Of a stretch of 64,000 bases of DNA, positions 16,767 to 25,369 are shown one piece after another. The translations under genes were made by a program, and so were the position numbers. Every line of letters begins with the position of its first letter. Within the stretch, counting starts at the first letter, position 1. The notes beneath the pieces were generated by a model that was not told the origin of the DNA, made no database searches, and saw only the letters and a program-made list of their open reading frames with translations. The stretch is from JAVVHH01 sp965276815 (lineage in GTDB: Bacteria > Pseudomonadota > Alphaproteobacteria > Acetobacterales > Acetobacteraceae): assembly GCA_965276815.1 (NCBI GenBank), contig CBDIBE010000011.1, positions 868,001 through 932,000 on the forward strand. The letters run 5' to 3'.

Positions 16767-17522
16767 ATGGGATCGTTTCGTCCGTCAGACCTGCCGCCCC
16801 CGGCGGAAGCCGCGCTCATGCTGGACCTCGACGGCACCCTGCTCGACCTCGCGGCCACGCCCGACGCCGTCGTGGTCCCGCCCCATCTGCCGGACACGCT
16901 GCGGCGGTTGCGGGCGCATTTGGGCGGCGCGCTCGCCGTCGTGACCGGGCGGCCGATCGACCAGATCGACGCCCTGCTCGCCGACGCACCCTTCGCCGTC
17001 GCCGGCGAGCATGGCGGCGCCATCCGCCACCAGCCCGGCGGCCCGGTCATCCGCGCCGCCCTCCCGGACCCGCCCGTCGATTGGGTGATCGAGGCCGCCA
17101 AAATCGTCGACCGCCACCCCGGCGCCCTGCTCGAACAGAAGCAGCGAGGGTTCGTCTTCCACTACCGCCTCGCCCCGGAGTGCGGACCGGCGCTGCACGA
17201 GGCCGCCCTCGCCCTCGTGGCGCCCGCAATTATGCGCTTCCAAGTCCTCGAGGCGGCGATGGCCTGGGAAGTGCGGCCGCGCGGCGTGGACAAGGGCATC
17301 GCCGTCGCCGCGCTGGCTGCCGAGGCGCCCTTCGCCGGCCGCCGGCCGATCTTCATCGGCGACGACGTGACCGACGAGGACGGCATGCGCGCCGCGCGCG
17401 ACCTGGCGGGCGCCGGGCTGCGGGTCGATACCGCATTCGGCTTGCCCGAACAGGTCCGCGCCTGGCTACGCCGCTCCGCCGATAATCTGGACCGCGGCGA
17501 CGCCCTCTGGGCCGAGACCTAA
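16767..17522 (+). CDS. otsB: Trehalose-6-phosphate phosphatase
   Basis: HAD-superfamily phosphatase of 251 aa that converts trehalose-6-phosphate to trehalose. Motif I is MLDLDGTLLDLA, with VVTGRPIDQID next, EHGG in the cap, RPRGVDKGIA, and motif IV FIGDDVTDEDGM. The ATG at 16767 was preferred because upstream sequence is the palindromic element. No trehalose-6-phosphate synthase (otsA) lies nearby, which is unusual since the two often pair; it may be elsewhere. The stop overlaps the end of the convergent GST gene by 4 bases. Confidence 0.93.
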   Translation: MGSFRPSDLPPPAEAALMLDLDGTLLDLAATPDAVVVPPHLPDTLRRLRAHLGGALAVVTGRPIDQIDALLADAPFAVAGEHGGAIRHQPGGPVIRAALPDPPVDWVIEAAKIVDRHPGALLEQKQRGFVFHYRLAPECGPALHEAALALVAPAIMRFQVLEAAMAWEVRPRGVDKGIAVAALAAEAPFAGRRPIFIGDDVTDEDGMRAARDLAGAGLRVDTAFGLPEQVRAWLRRSADNLDRGDALWAET

Positions 17523-18145
17523 GTCAAAGGCTGCGCCACGTGGGTCTTAAACGCCGGCCGCGCCAGCAACCGCTCGTACCAAGCCCGCACATGCGGCTGA
17601 TCCGGGCGTGCAACGCCCTCAAAGCTCAGCCAGCGATGCGCGTGCACCCCGATCGCCATGTCGGCCAGCGAAAGCTCGGAGCCGCCGATGTAGTCGGCGT
17701 CGGCGAGCCGCTTGTCGAGGAAGCCATACAACTCGCCGAGCCGGCCGGCCGACTTGGTGATCGCCGCCATGTCGCGCTCCGCGGGCGGCGTCCGGATCAA
17801 ACCCCAGAACACGGTCGTCATCGGCGCGCCCAACGTGGTCTGCTGCCAATCCATCCAGCGGTCGATGTCGGCGCGCGCGCACAGGTCGCGCGGCCAGAAC
17901 CGGTGGCCCTCCGGATGCGCGGCGGCGAGGTAGCGCAGGATCGCGTTGCTCTCCCACAGCACGAAGTCGTTCTCTATGAGTGTCGGTACGACGCCGTTGG
18001 GATTGAGGGCCCGGTATTCCGGCGTGTCGTTGCCGCCAAACGCGCCGCCGATGTTCTGCCGCTCGTACGGCAACTCCAGCTCTTCGAGCAGCCAGATCAC
18101 TTTCATCACATTGCTCGAGTTGGCCCGGCCGAGTAGCTGACGCAT
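17519..18145 (-). CDS. Glutathione S-transferase family protein
   Basis: Protein of 208 aa with a thioredoxin-like N-terminal domain (GRANSSNVMKVIWLLEELEL, then NPNGVVPTLIENDFVLWESNAI) and a helical C-terminal domain with the N-capping Asp in SLADMAIGVHAHRW. The glutathione-binding ESNAI motif is intact. The ATG at 18145 was chosen over the one at 18157 because GGGGGGACGC directly precedes it. It is divergent from dsbB. The substrate is unknown; the RANSSNVMKV start resembles the group often annotated as GstB or YfcG-like. Confidence 0.9.
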   Translation of the reverse strand: MRQLLGRANSSNVMKVIWLLEELELPYERQNIGGAFGGNDTPEYRALNPNGVVPTLIENDFVLWESNAILRYLAAAHPEGHRFWPRDLCARADIDRWMDWQQTTLGAPMTTVFWGLIRTPPAERDMAAITKSAGRLGELYGFLDKRLADADYIGGSELSLADMAIGVHAHRWLSFEGVARPDQPHVRAWYERLLARPAFKTHVAQPLT

Positions 18146-18217
18146 GCGTCCCCCCATGACTGCGAGCACACCGTAGAACCGTTGCTTGGCCGGGGGAAGC
18201 GGACCATACAGCAGCCC

Positions 18218-18754
18218 ATGACTGTCTTCGCCGAACGCCGAGCGGCATTGGCCGCGGCCATACTCCCCGCGCTTGGGCTCGGCGTCGCGCTGGGCTCCGA
18301 AACCTGGCTCGGCCTGGTGCCGTGCGCGCTCTGCCTGTGGGAGCGTTGGCCCTATCGGATCGCGATCGCGCTCGGCCTGCTCGCCGTCCTGCTGCCGCGC
18401 TTCAGACGCTTGCTGTTCGGGCTCTCGGCCCTCGTCATGCTGGCGGGCGCCGGGCTCGCGGTCGTGCATATCGGCGTCGAGCAGGGCTGGTGGCCAAGCC
18501 CGCTGCCGGAATGCGCCGCGCCCTCCTTCGGCGGCGGCTCGATTGCCGAGCGCCTCGCCCGCATGCCGCTGCGCCCGGCCAAGCCCTGCGACGACCCCAC
18601 CTACCTCATCTCGTTCCTGCCAGTCAGCATGGCGGCGATGAACTTCCTCTATGCCCTGGCGCTCACGGCGTTCCTCGCCATCTCTGCCGCAAAGCCCCGG
18701 AGACAGCATGAGCGACATGAAATCCTACTTACCCGGCGACCCAACCCCGGCTGA
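18218..18754 (+). CDS. dsbB: Disulfide bond formation protein B
   Basis: Inner-membrane quinone-linked oxidase of DsbA, 178 aa with four hydrophobic segments. The first pair is Cys36-X-X-Cys39 in VPCALCLWERWPYR and the second pair is Cys99 and Cys124 in the second periplasmic loop. Electrons pass from these pairs to ubiquinone (family knowledge). The 3' end overlaps the Coq7-type gene by 47 bases in another frame, so the two are probably co-translated. DsbA is not in the window. Confidence 0.9.
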   Translation: MTVFAERRAALAAAILPALGLGVALGSETWLGLVPCALCLWERWPYRIAIALGLLAVLLPRFRRLLFGLSALVMLAGAGLAVVHIGVEQGWWPSPLPECAAPSFGGGSIAERLARMPLRPAKPCDDPTYLISFLPVSMAAMNFLYALALTAFLAISAAKPRRQHERHEILLTRRPNPG

Positions 18755-19256
18755 CACGATCGAGCGCATCATCCGCGTCGACCATGCCGGCGAATATGGC
18801 GCCGCCCGCATCTACACCGGCCAGCTCGCCGTGCTGGGCCGCGGCGACAAGGGCGACCTGCTGCGGCACATGAAAGACCAGGAGCAGGTCCATCTGGACA
18901 CGTTCAGCGCCCTGATCGCCAAGCGCCGCGTGCGCCCCACGGCACTACTGCCGCTCTGGCACCTCGCCGGCTTCGCGCTCGGCGCGGTGACCGCGGCGAT
19001 GGGCGAGCGCGCCGCGATGGCCTGCACCGTCGCCGTCGAGGAGGCGATCGACGAGCATTACGCTGCCCAGGCCGCTTCGCTCGGCGAGGACGAGGCCGAG
19101 CTGCGCGACACGATCGAGAAATTCCGCGCCGAGGAGCTGGAGCACCGCGACATCGGCCTAGACAACGAAGCCGAACTGGCCCCCGCCTACCGCCTGATGT
19201 CGACGGTCATCAAAGCCGGCTGCAAAGTGGCGATCGCCGTCAGCGAACGCCTGTAA
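18708..19256 (+). CDS. coq7: Demethoxyubiquinone hydroxylase (Coq7 family)
   Basis: Di-iron monooxygenase of 182 aa that makes the C6 hydroxylation in ubiquinone synthesis. Ligands are visible as Glu29 in HAGEYGA, Glu59-X-X-His62 in DQEQVHLD, Glu111 in VAVEEAIDEHY and Glu143-X-X-His146 in EELEHRD. Membrane-facing helices surround WHLAGFALGAVTAAMG. It overlaps dsbB upstream; both depend on quinone chemistry, which may explain the pairing (inference). Confidence 0.93.
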   Translation: MSDMKSYLPGDPTPADTIERIIRVDHAGEYGAARIYTGQLAVLGRGDKGDLLRHMKDQEQVHLDTFSALIAKRRVRPTALLPLWHLAGFALGAVTAAMGERAAMACTVAVEEAIDEHYAAQAASLGEDEAELRDTIEKFRAEELEHRDIGLDNEAELAPAYRLMSTVIKAGCKVAIAVSERL

Positions 19257-19321
19257 CGGCGGGCTTTCGCTCGGCACCAAAACCAGGTCCAATCGCATCG
19301 CGTCTCTCTGCTGAGCGGTCA

Positions 19322-19354
19322 ATAAAAAAGCCCCGAGGATCGCTCCCCGGGGCT
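19322..19354 (-). terminator. Rho-independent terminator of the Bax-inhibitor-like gene
   Basis: Read on the minus strand, the stem AGCCCCG...CGGGGCT (19354 to 19329) is followed at once by TTTTTTATT. It lies 19 bases beyond the stop of the YccA-type gene. On the plus strand it may also stop coq7 transcription. Confidence 0.85.
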
Positions 19355-19373
19355 CGGCTCGGACGGCGTCCGA

Positions 19374-20144
19374 TCAGTTGTTGCTGTTGCGGCCGCCGAA
19401 GAGCTGCAGCAGCAGCATGAACAGGTTGATGAAGTTCAGGTAGAGGCTCAGCGCGTCATACACGCTGCGCACCGCCGCCCCATCCGTGCCCGCCTGGTAA
19501 GCGAACTGCACGTAGTCGTTCTTGATCCGCTGCGTGTCATAGGCGGTCAGGCCCACGAACACCAGCACGCCGATCACGCTGATCGCGAACTGCATCGCCG
19601 TGCTGCCGATGAACATGTTCACCACGCTCGCGATCACGATGCCGATCAGCCCCATGATCAGGAAGCTGCCGAACCGGCTGAGATCGTTTTTCGTGGTGTA
19701 GCCATACAGGCTCATCGCGCCGAACGTCGCCGCGGTGATGAAGAACACCCGCGCGATGCTGCCGCCGGCGTAGATCAGGAAGATGTTGGCCATCGACGCG
19801 CCCATCGCCGCAGCGAACGCCCAGAACAAAAGCTGCGTGGTTTGCCGCGAGAGCCGGTTCACGCCGAAGCTCAGCACCATCACAAACACCAGCGGCGCGA
19901 AGATCGACGCGTAGCCCAGCAGCGTCGGCTGGATCGCAATACCGCGCGTGGTCTGCACCTGATGGTAGAACAGGTCGATCAGGCTGGTATTGGCGATCCC
20001 GAAGGCCACGACGCCGGTCAGCAGCAGGCCGGAGACCATCCAGTTGTAAACGCGAAGCATGTAGCTCCGCAGTCCGGCGTCGATTACCGCGCCGTCTGCA
20101 GCCGCCCGGGGCGCATAGGCCCGATAGTCGGGGACAAAAGCCAT
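19374..20144 (-). CDS. Bax inhibitor-1/YccA family membrane protein
   Basis: Polytopic inner-membrane protein of 256 aa with seven hydrophobic segments. The N-terminal lead (GLRSYMLRVYNWMVSGLLLT) and the C-terminal GLTAYDTQRIKNDY signature, holding the paired Asp sensor residues of the TMBIM family, are both present. Family members act as pH-sensitive calcium leaks or affect membrane protein quality control. The stop is followed by a clear terminator, so the gene is likely transcribed alone. Confidence 0.93.
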   Translation of the reverse strand: MAFVPDYRAYAPRAAADGAVIDAGLRSYMLRVYNWMVSGLLLTGVVAFGIANTSLIDLFYHQVQTTRGIAIQPTLLGYASIFAPLVFVMVLSFGVNRLSRQTTQLLFWAFAAAMGASMANIFLIYAGGSIARVFFITAATFGAMSLYGYTTKNDLSRFGSFLIMGLIGIVIASVVNMFIGSTAMQFAISVIGVLVFVGLTAYDTQRIKNDYVQFAYQAGTDGAAVRSVYDALSLYLNFINLFMLLLQLFGGRNSNN

Positions 20145-20225
20145 CTGTCTGGATCCTCAAGCGGGCGGGATGCCCGTGGCGCCTATGTTGGTGAGAACCA
20201 ATTCCGGATCAAGCGAAATCGGGAG

Positions 20226-22784
20226 CTACTCGTTCCGCAGGTAGCCCGCCGGGCGCGCCCGCAGCGCCATTTCCGTGCCGGCAAAGCCTAGTAGCAACAT
20301 TAAAACGACGCAACCCAGGATCGTCGCCGCTAGCACGCCCGGCAAAAACACCCAATCGGAGCCCATCACGAACCGCGCGACGCCCCAGCTCGCCACCGTC
20401 CCCACCGCTGCCGCCAGCAGCCCGGCCGCCGCGCCGATCACCCCAAATTCCACCAGCCAAGCCGCCCGTATCTGCCCGCGCGTCGCCCCCAGCGTCTTCA
20501 GCACCACGGCTTCGGCAATCCGCCGCCGCTGCCCGGCCGCCACCGCCCCTGCCAGCACCAGCGCCCCCGAGGCCAGCGTCACCGACCCGGTCGCCGCCAG
20601 CGCCGTCGCGATCTTGCCGACCAGCTCCGCCACCGCCCCCAGCACATCCGCCACCCGGATCCCCGACACGTTCGGCAGCGCATCCGTCACCGCCCTGAGC
20701 ACCTTTCCCTCATCTGCCGGGTCGGTCCGCACCGTCGCGATATGCGATTGCGGCGCATGCGCCAGCAGACCCGGCGACGCGACCAGGGTGAAATTGATCG
20801 ACAGCGTCCGCCACGCCACGTCACGCAGGCTCGCCACCTTCAAGTCGATATCCCGCCCCAGCACATTGACCCGGATGACGCTGCCCAGATGCACGCCCCA
20901 GCCCCGCGCCAGTGCCGCGTCGAACGAGACCAGCGGCTTCCCGTCATAATCCGCCGGCCACCACTTCCCCGCGACGATCCGCGTGCCCTTCGGTGGAGCG
21001 GCACTATAAGTGAGGCCTCGGTCGCCGCGCAGCGCCCATTGCGTGTCCGGCGTCGCCTTCACCTGCTCGGCCGGCACGCCGTCCACGCTGACGATCCGCG
21101 CCCGCAAGGCCGGCACCTCCTCGATCTGTCCGACGCCGGGCTGCCCGGCCAAGATCTGCTGGAAGCGGGCGAGCTGGTCGCTTTGGATGTCGATGAAGAA
21201 GAAGGTCGGCGCCTCGGCCGGGAGCTGCTCGAGCACCTGGGCCCGGATATTGCCCTGGATCAGCGCCACCGCCGCCAACGTGGAGAGCCCGAGCCCCAGC
21301 GAGACCAGCATCAGCCCGGTGCTGGAGCCCGGCCGATGCAGATTGGCGATCCCCAGATGCGCCCAGGCGGTCCGCAGCCGCGGCACCCGCCGCGACCCCC
21401 AAGTCACTGCCATCCCGCCCGCCCAGAACAGCGCCAGCGTGGCGCACGCGGCCGCGCAGAACCACAGCGCAAAACGCCGATCGGGCGAGGTCACGACCGT
21501 CAGCGCCACCAGCAGCGCGGCGATCCCGGCATTGGCCAGCATCCATTGCGGCCGCCCGCGCAGCCGCGCCGGCAGCACCGCGTTGCGGAACAGCGCCCCA
21601 CCCGGGATCTGTGCCGCCCGCGCCAGCGGCCAGAGCGCAAACGCGGCGGCCGTGAGCAGCCCATACAGCCCCGCCAGCCCCAGCGACAACGGGTACAGCC
21701 CCATCCGCGGCGGCACCGGCAGCGCATCCCCGAACACCGCCACCCCCGCCTGGGTCAGCAAGGCGCCGGCCACGATCCCGATCACGACCGCCGCCACCGC
21801 CAGCGCCAAGACTTGGATTAGGTAAACCGCAAAGATCACGCCGGAACTCGCGCCGAGGCAGCGCAGCGTGGCGATGCTGCTCGCCCGCGCCTCCAGCCAC
21901 GCCCGCACCCCGGTCGAGACGCCGATCCCGCCGACCAGCAGCGCCGTGAGCCCCACCAGCGTCAAGAACAGCCCGGTCTGGTCAACAAATCGCCCAACGC
22001 CCGGCGCGGAGTCCGTGGCGAGCCGGATCCGCCAGCCCTGGTCCGGGAACGCCGCCCGCAGCGCCGCCGCCGTCAAGCCAGGGTTGACGCCCGGCGGCAA
22101 GGTGACGCGCATATCGTAGCTGAGCAGGCTGCCGGGCTGCACCAGCTCGGTCGCCGCCAAGCTCGCCATGCCGATTATCACCCGCGGCCCCAGAATGTTG
22201 AACGCCGCCATCCGGTCCGGCTCGCGCAGCAACTCGGCGCGGACCGCGAACTCGCTCCGCCCCAGCTTCACGATCGCCCCGGGCCGGATGCCCAGCCGGT
22301 CGAGCACCACGGGCTCCGCGACCAGGCCCGGCGCCCCGTCCTTTGCCGCCAGATCGCTCTGCAACGTCCCGCCCCGCACGTCCACCGTGCCGACCAGCGG
22401 ATAGGCGCCATCCACCGCCTTCAGCTCGACCAGTTGCCGCTCGTCATTCGCCGCGATCAGCATCGAGCGCATCTGCACGATGTCGGACAGCCGCGCCCCG
22501 CGCGCCTGCAGCCACTCTCGCAGCGCTGCCGGCAGCGGCTGCGCGCCCCCCTCCACCTCCATATCCCCGCCGAGCAGCTGGCGCCCCTCGCTGGCCAGCC
22601 CCGCCTCGACCCCTTCCCGCAGGCTCCCCACCGCCGCAATCGCCGCCACGCCAAGCGCCAGGCACGCCAGCACGATCCACAGCCCCCGCACCCCGCCCCG
22701 CAGCTCCCGCCGCGCAAACCGCAGCGCGATCAGAGCGCCAGCTCCATCGCCCGGCCGCCCTCGATCCGCACCCGGCGCTCGCAC
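20226..22784 (-). CDS. FtsX-like ABC permease, YbbP type
   Basis: Large inner-membrane permease of about 835-852 aa with about ten hydrophobic segments and two FtsX domains, like YbbP of E. coli. The lead ALRFARRELRGGVRGLW is typical. The start is uncertain: the outermost ATG (22784) lies inside the ATPase gene, while a CTG at 22733 would overlap the ATPase stop by 4 bases, which fits coupling. YbbAP with TesA is conserved in proteobacteria, and here the same trio is present with the esterase divergent. Likely role is handling hydrophobic substrates at the envelope. Confidence 0.88.
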   Translation of the reverse strand: MRAPGADRGRPGDGAGALIALRFARRELRGGVRGLWIVLACLALGVAAIAAVGSLREGVEAGLASEGRQLLGGDMEVEGGAQPLPAALREWLQARGARLSDIVQMRSMLIAANDERQLVELKAVDGAYPLVGTVDVRGGTLQSDLAAKDGAPGLVAEPVVLDRLGIRPGAIVKLGRSEFAVRAELLREPDRMAAFNILGPRVIIGMASLAATELVQPGSLLSYDMRVTLPPGVNPGLTAAALRAAFPDQGWRIRLATDSAPGVGRFVDQTGLFLTLVGLTALLVGGIGVSTGVRAWLEARASSIATLRCLGASSGVIFAVYLIQVLALAVAAVVIGIVAGALLTQAGVAVFGDALPVPPRMGLYPLSLGLAGLYGLLTAAAFALWPLARAAQIPGGALFRNAVLPARLRGRPQWMLANAGIAALLVALTVVTSPDRRFALWFCAAACATLALFWAGGMAVTWGSRRVPRLRTAWAHLGIANLHRPGSSTGLMLVSLGLGLSTLAAVALIQGNIRAQVLEQLPAEAPTFFFIDIQSDQLARFQQILAGQPGVGQIEEVPALRARIVSVDGVPAEQVKATPDTQWALRGDRGLTYSAAPPKGTRIVAGKWWPADYDGKPLVSFDAALARGWGVHLGSVIRVNVLGRDIDLKVASLRDVAWRTLSINFTLVASPGLLAHAPQSHIATVRTDPADEGKVLRAVTDALPNVSGIRVADVLGAVAELVGKIATALAATGSVTLASGALVLAGAVAAGQRRRIAEAVVLKTLGATRGQIRAAWLVEFGVIGAAAGLLAAAVGTVASWGVARFVMGSDWVFLPGVLAATILGCVVLMLLLGFAGTEMALRARPAGYLRNE

Positions 22785-23440
22785 CGCGCCGCCAGCGCCG
22801 GGTCATGCGTGATCAGCAGCAGCGTGCTCCGGTACTCCGCCTGCAGCCCGAACAGCAGGTCCATCACCGCCGCCCCGGTGTCGCGATCCAAATTCCCGGT
22901 CGGCTCGTCGGCCAGCAGCAGCCGCGGCCGTGGCGCAAACGCCCGCGCCAGCGCCACACGCTGCTGCTCCCCACCCGAAAGCTGCCCCGGCAAATGCGTC
23001 AGCCGATGCCCGAGCCCGACGGCTTCCAGGCTCGCCCGCGCCCGCGCATCCGCGTCCCTCACGCCCGCCAGCTCCAGCGGCACCGCCACGTTCTCCAGCG
23101 CCGTCATCGCCGGGATCAGGTGGAAGGCCTGGAACACGATCCCGACATTCTCCCGCCGAAACCGCGCCAGCGCGTCCTCGCCCATGCCGCGCAGCGCCTG
23201 CCCGGCCACCTCGACCGTCCCGCCCGTCGCCTGCTCCAGCCCGGCCAGCACCATCAGCAGGCTCGTCTTCCCCGACCCGGACGGGCCGACGATGCCCACC
23301 GCCTCGCCTTGTCCGACATCGAGGTCGATGCCGTTGAGAATATTGACCGGCCCGGCGGCGGAGGGCACGGTCAGCCTTATATCGCGCACTCTCACCAGTT
23401 GCGGCCCGAGAGTGGGCTGGGAACCGACCGATATGTCCAT
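22730..23440 (-). CDS. ABC transporter ATP-binding protein, YbbA/LolD type
   Basis: ATPase subunit of 236 aa paired with the FtsX-like permease. Walker A is GPSGSGKTS, the signature LSGGEQQRVALARA and Walker B LLLADEPTGNLD, the last typical of the LolD/MacB/YbbA group. The ATG at 23440 overlaps the start codons of the divergent esterase; GTG at 23395 (VRVRDIRLTVP) would match family length and leave a short gap, so the true start is open. Confidence 0.9.
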   Translation of the reverse strand: MDISVGSQPTLGPQLVRVRDIRLTVPSAAGPVNILNGIDLDVGQGEAVGIVGPSGSGKTSLLMVLAGLEQATGGTVEVAGQALRGMGEDALARFRRENVGIVFQAFHLIPAMTALENVAVPLELAGVRDADARARASLEAVGLGHRLTHLPGQLSGGEQQRVALARAFAPRPRLLLADEPTGNLDRDTGAAVMDLLFGLQAEYRSTLLLITHDPALAARCERRVRIEGGRAMELAL

Positions 23441-24095
23441 GACCGCCCCATATGGCGCGCTGCGGTGGCTGGCCAACGCTGTCTTCGCCGTCGCCTTGCT
23501 TTTTTCATCCGCCGCGCCAGGGCAAGCGAACGCTCGTTCCATCCGTGTCCTGGTGCTCGGCGACAGCCTCGCCGCCGGCTACGGCCTCGCCCACGATGAC
23601 GGCTTCCAAGCCCAGATGCAGGCCGCGCTGCGCGCCCACGGCAACGACGTGACCCTGGTCGACGCCGCCGTTTCCGGCGACACCACCGCCGGCGGCCTCG
23701 CCCGGCTCGACTGGGCGCTCGGCGACGGCGCCGACGCCGCGCTCGTCGAACTTGGCGGCAATGACGGCCTGCGCGGCCTCGACCCGGCCAACACGAAAGC
23801 CAACCTCACCGCCATCCTCGACAAACTACAAGCCAAGCACATCCCGGTCCTGCTGACCGGCATGCTGGCGCCGCCGAACCTCGGCCCGGATTACGGCGAC
23901 GCCTTCAAATCCGTGTTTACCGAGCTCGGCAAGCGCCCAGGTCTACTTTTCGACCCATTTTTCCTCCAGGACGTCGCCGCCAAGCCCGAGCTGAACCAGG
24001 CCGATCACATCCATCCGAACGCCGCAGGGGTGAAGATCGAGGTCGCCCGGCTCCTGCCGCTGATGGAGCGGCTGATCGCCGAGGTCCCGCAATGA
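23439..24095 (+). CDS. GDSL arylesterase / lysophospholipase, TesA-like
   Basis: Secreted SGNH hydrolase of 218 aa. Signal peptide is MTAPYGALRWLANAVFAVAL and following residues to about Ala32. Blocks I, II, III and V are visible: LGDSLAAGYGLA (nucleophile Ser), AAVSGDTTAGG, LGGNDGLRG and ADHIHPNAAG with the Asp-X-X-His dyad. It hydrolyses aryl esters, thioesters or lysophospholipids in the periplasm (family knowledge). An alternative ATG lies at 23433. It is translated in tandem with thpR, overlapping by 4 bases. Confidence 0.92.
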   Translation: MTAPYGALRWLANAVFAVALLFSSAAPGQANARSIRVLVLGDSLAAGYGLAHDDGFQAQMQAALRAHGNDVTLVDAAVSGDTTAGGLARLDWALGDGADAALVELGGNDGLRGLDPANTKANLTAILDKLQAKHIPVLLTGMLAPPNLGPDYGDAFKSVFTELGKRPGLLFDPFFLQDVAAKPELNQADHIHPNAAGVKIEVARLLPLMERLIAEVPQ

Positions 24096-24652
24096 GGCTG
24101 TTCGTCGCCCTCGACCTGCCCTCGTCGCTGCGCACCCGGCTGTCCTGGATGTCCGGCGGCCTGCAGGGCGCGCGCTGGGTCCCGCCGGAGAACTATCACA
24201 TCACGCTGCGCTTCATCGGCGACTTGCCAGGCTTTCGCGCCGAAGAGGTGGATCATGCGCTGGCGGCGTTGCGGGCGCCGGGCTTCACCATGCAACTCTC
24301 CGGCGTCGGCACTTTCGCCAAAGGCGGCAGGGTGCACGCCCTCTGGGCCGGCGTAGAGCGCAACGCCTCCCTCGACTTCCTGCAATCCAAGGTCGAGACC
24401 GCCCTGCAGCGCGCCGGCCTCGAACGCGAACGCCGCCGCTTCGCCCCGCACGTCACCCTCGCCCGCCTCGACGACGGCGTCCCCGAGCAGAAAGTCGCCG
24501 CCTGGGTCCAAGGCCACAATCTGTTCCGCGCCGACCCGGTGCCGGTCGAGCACTTCACCCTGTTCAGCTCCCGTCTCGGCAAGGAACAGGCGGTCTACGC
24601 GCCGGAAGTCGAGTATCAGCTGCTGTCCTATGCCCGCACCGGAGACGGTTGA
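24092..24652 (+). CDS. thpR: RNA 2',3'-cyclic phosphodiesterase
   Basis: 2H phosphoesterase of 186 aa with both HXTX motifs: HITL at residues 36-39 and HVTL near 121-124. The lead MRLFVALDLP and the FTLFSS segment before the C terminus are usual. The family opens cyclic phosphates to 2'-phosphates and can ligate tRNA halves in vitro. The ATG overlaps the esterase stop, and the end overlaps the next gene by 23 bases. Confidence 0.94.
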   Translation: MRLFVALDLPSSLRTRLSWMSGGLQGARWVPPENYHITLRFIGDLPGFRAEEVDHALAALRAPGFTMQLSGVGTFAKGGRVHALWAGVERNASLDFLQSKVETALQRAGLERERRRFAPHVTLARLDDGVPEQKVAAWVQGHNLFRADPVPVEHFTLFSSRLGKEQAVYAPEVEYQLLSYARTGDG

Positions 24653-25214
24653 CACCCTGCTCGCCGAGGCTCGCGCCTGCACCTTCTGCGCGGACCTGCC
24701 GCTCGGCCCGCGCCCGATCCTGCAAGCCTCGGCGACGTCGCGCCTGGTGATCGCGAGCCAAGCGCCCGGCAGTATCGCCCACGCCAGCGGCGTCCCGTTC
24801 ATGGACCCCAGCGGCGAGCGCCTGCGCGAGTGGCTCGGCCTGGATATCCCGGCCTTTTACGATGCCGGCCTTGTCGCCATCCTGCCCATGGGGATGTGCT
24901 ACCCCGGCCGCTACGAGCAGGGCGGGGACCTGCCGCCGCGGCGCGAATGCGCCCCGCGCTGGCGCCCGCGCTTCCTGGAAGCGATGCCCGATATCCAGCT
25001 CATCCTGCTGGTCGGCGGCTACTCGCAAGCCGACGCGCTTGGACCCGGCCGCATGACCGACCGCGTCCGCAGCTTCCGCGACCACCTGCCCCGCTACTTC
25101 CCGCTGCCACACCCAAGCTGGCGCACCGGCATCTGGGAGCGCCGCAACCCTTGGTTCACCCAGGAGGTGCTGCCGGCGCTGCGCCTAGAAGTCCGCCGCG
25201 CCCTTACGCGCTGA
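24630..25214 (+). CDS. Uracil-DNA glycosylase family protein
   Basis: Protein of 194 aa from the UDG-like superfamily. Motif A is IASQAPGSIAH, the PSGERLREWLGL helix follows, and the HPSWR stretch near the C terminus contains the leucine-loop equivalent. A CTFC pair near the N terminus recalls iron-sulfur family 4 and 5 enzymes, but the other two cysteines are not clearly placed, so I do not claim a cluster. It overlaps thpR by 23 bases. Confidence 0.85.
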   Translation: MPAPETVDTLLAEARACTFCADLPLGPRPILQASATSRLVIASQAPGSIAHASGVPFMDPSGERLREWLGLDIPAFYDAGLVAILPMGMCYPGRYEQGGDLPPRRECAPRWRPRFLEAMPDIQLILLVGGYSQADALGPGRMTDRVRSFRDHLPRYFPLPHPSWRTGIWERRNPWFTQEVLPALRLEVRRALTR

Positions 25215-25369
25215 CTTCGGCCTTACGCGGCGGCGCGCCGCCGGGTCGGCGACCACCCGCCGCATGATCGCGCGATACCGCAGCGCCAGCCGCAGCCAGC
25301 GCGCCGCCGACGCTGTGGCAATGGCGAACAGGTTTATTGCCCATTTCGCCGCAATGTTGGCCTAACCCC

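Noticed and set aside
22434..23432. Extension of the esterase gene upstream
   Set aside because: It is antisense to the YbbA/YbbP genes and lacks motifs; the signal peptide begins at the chosen ATG.
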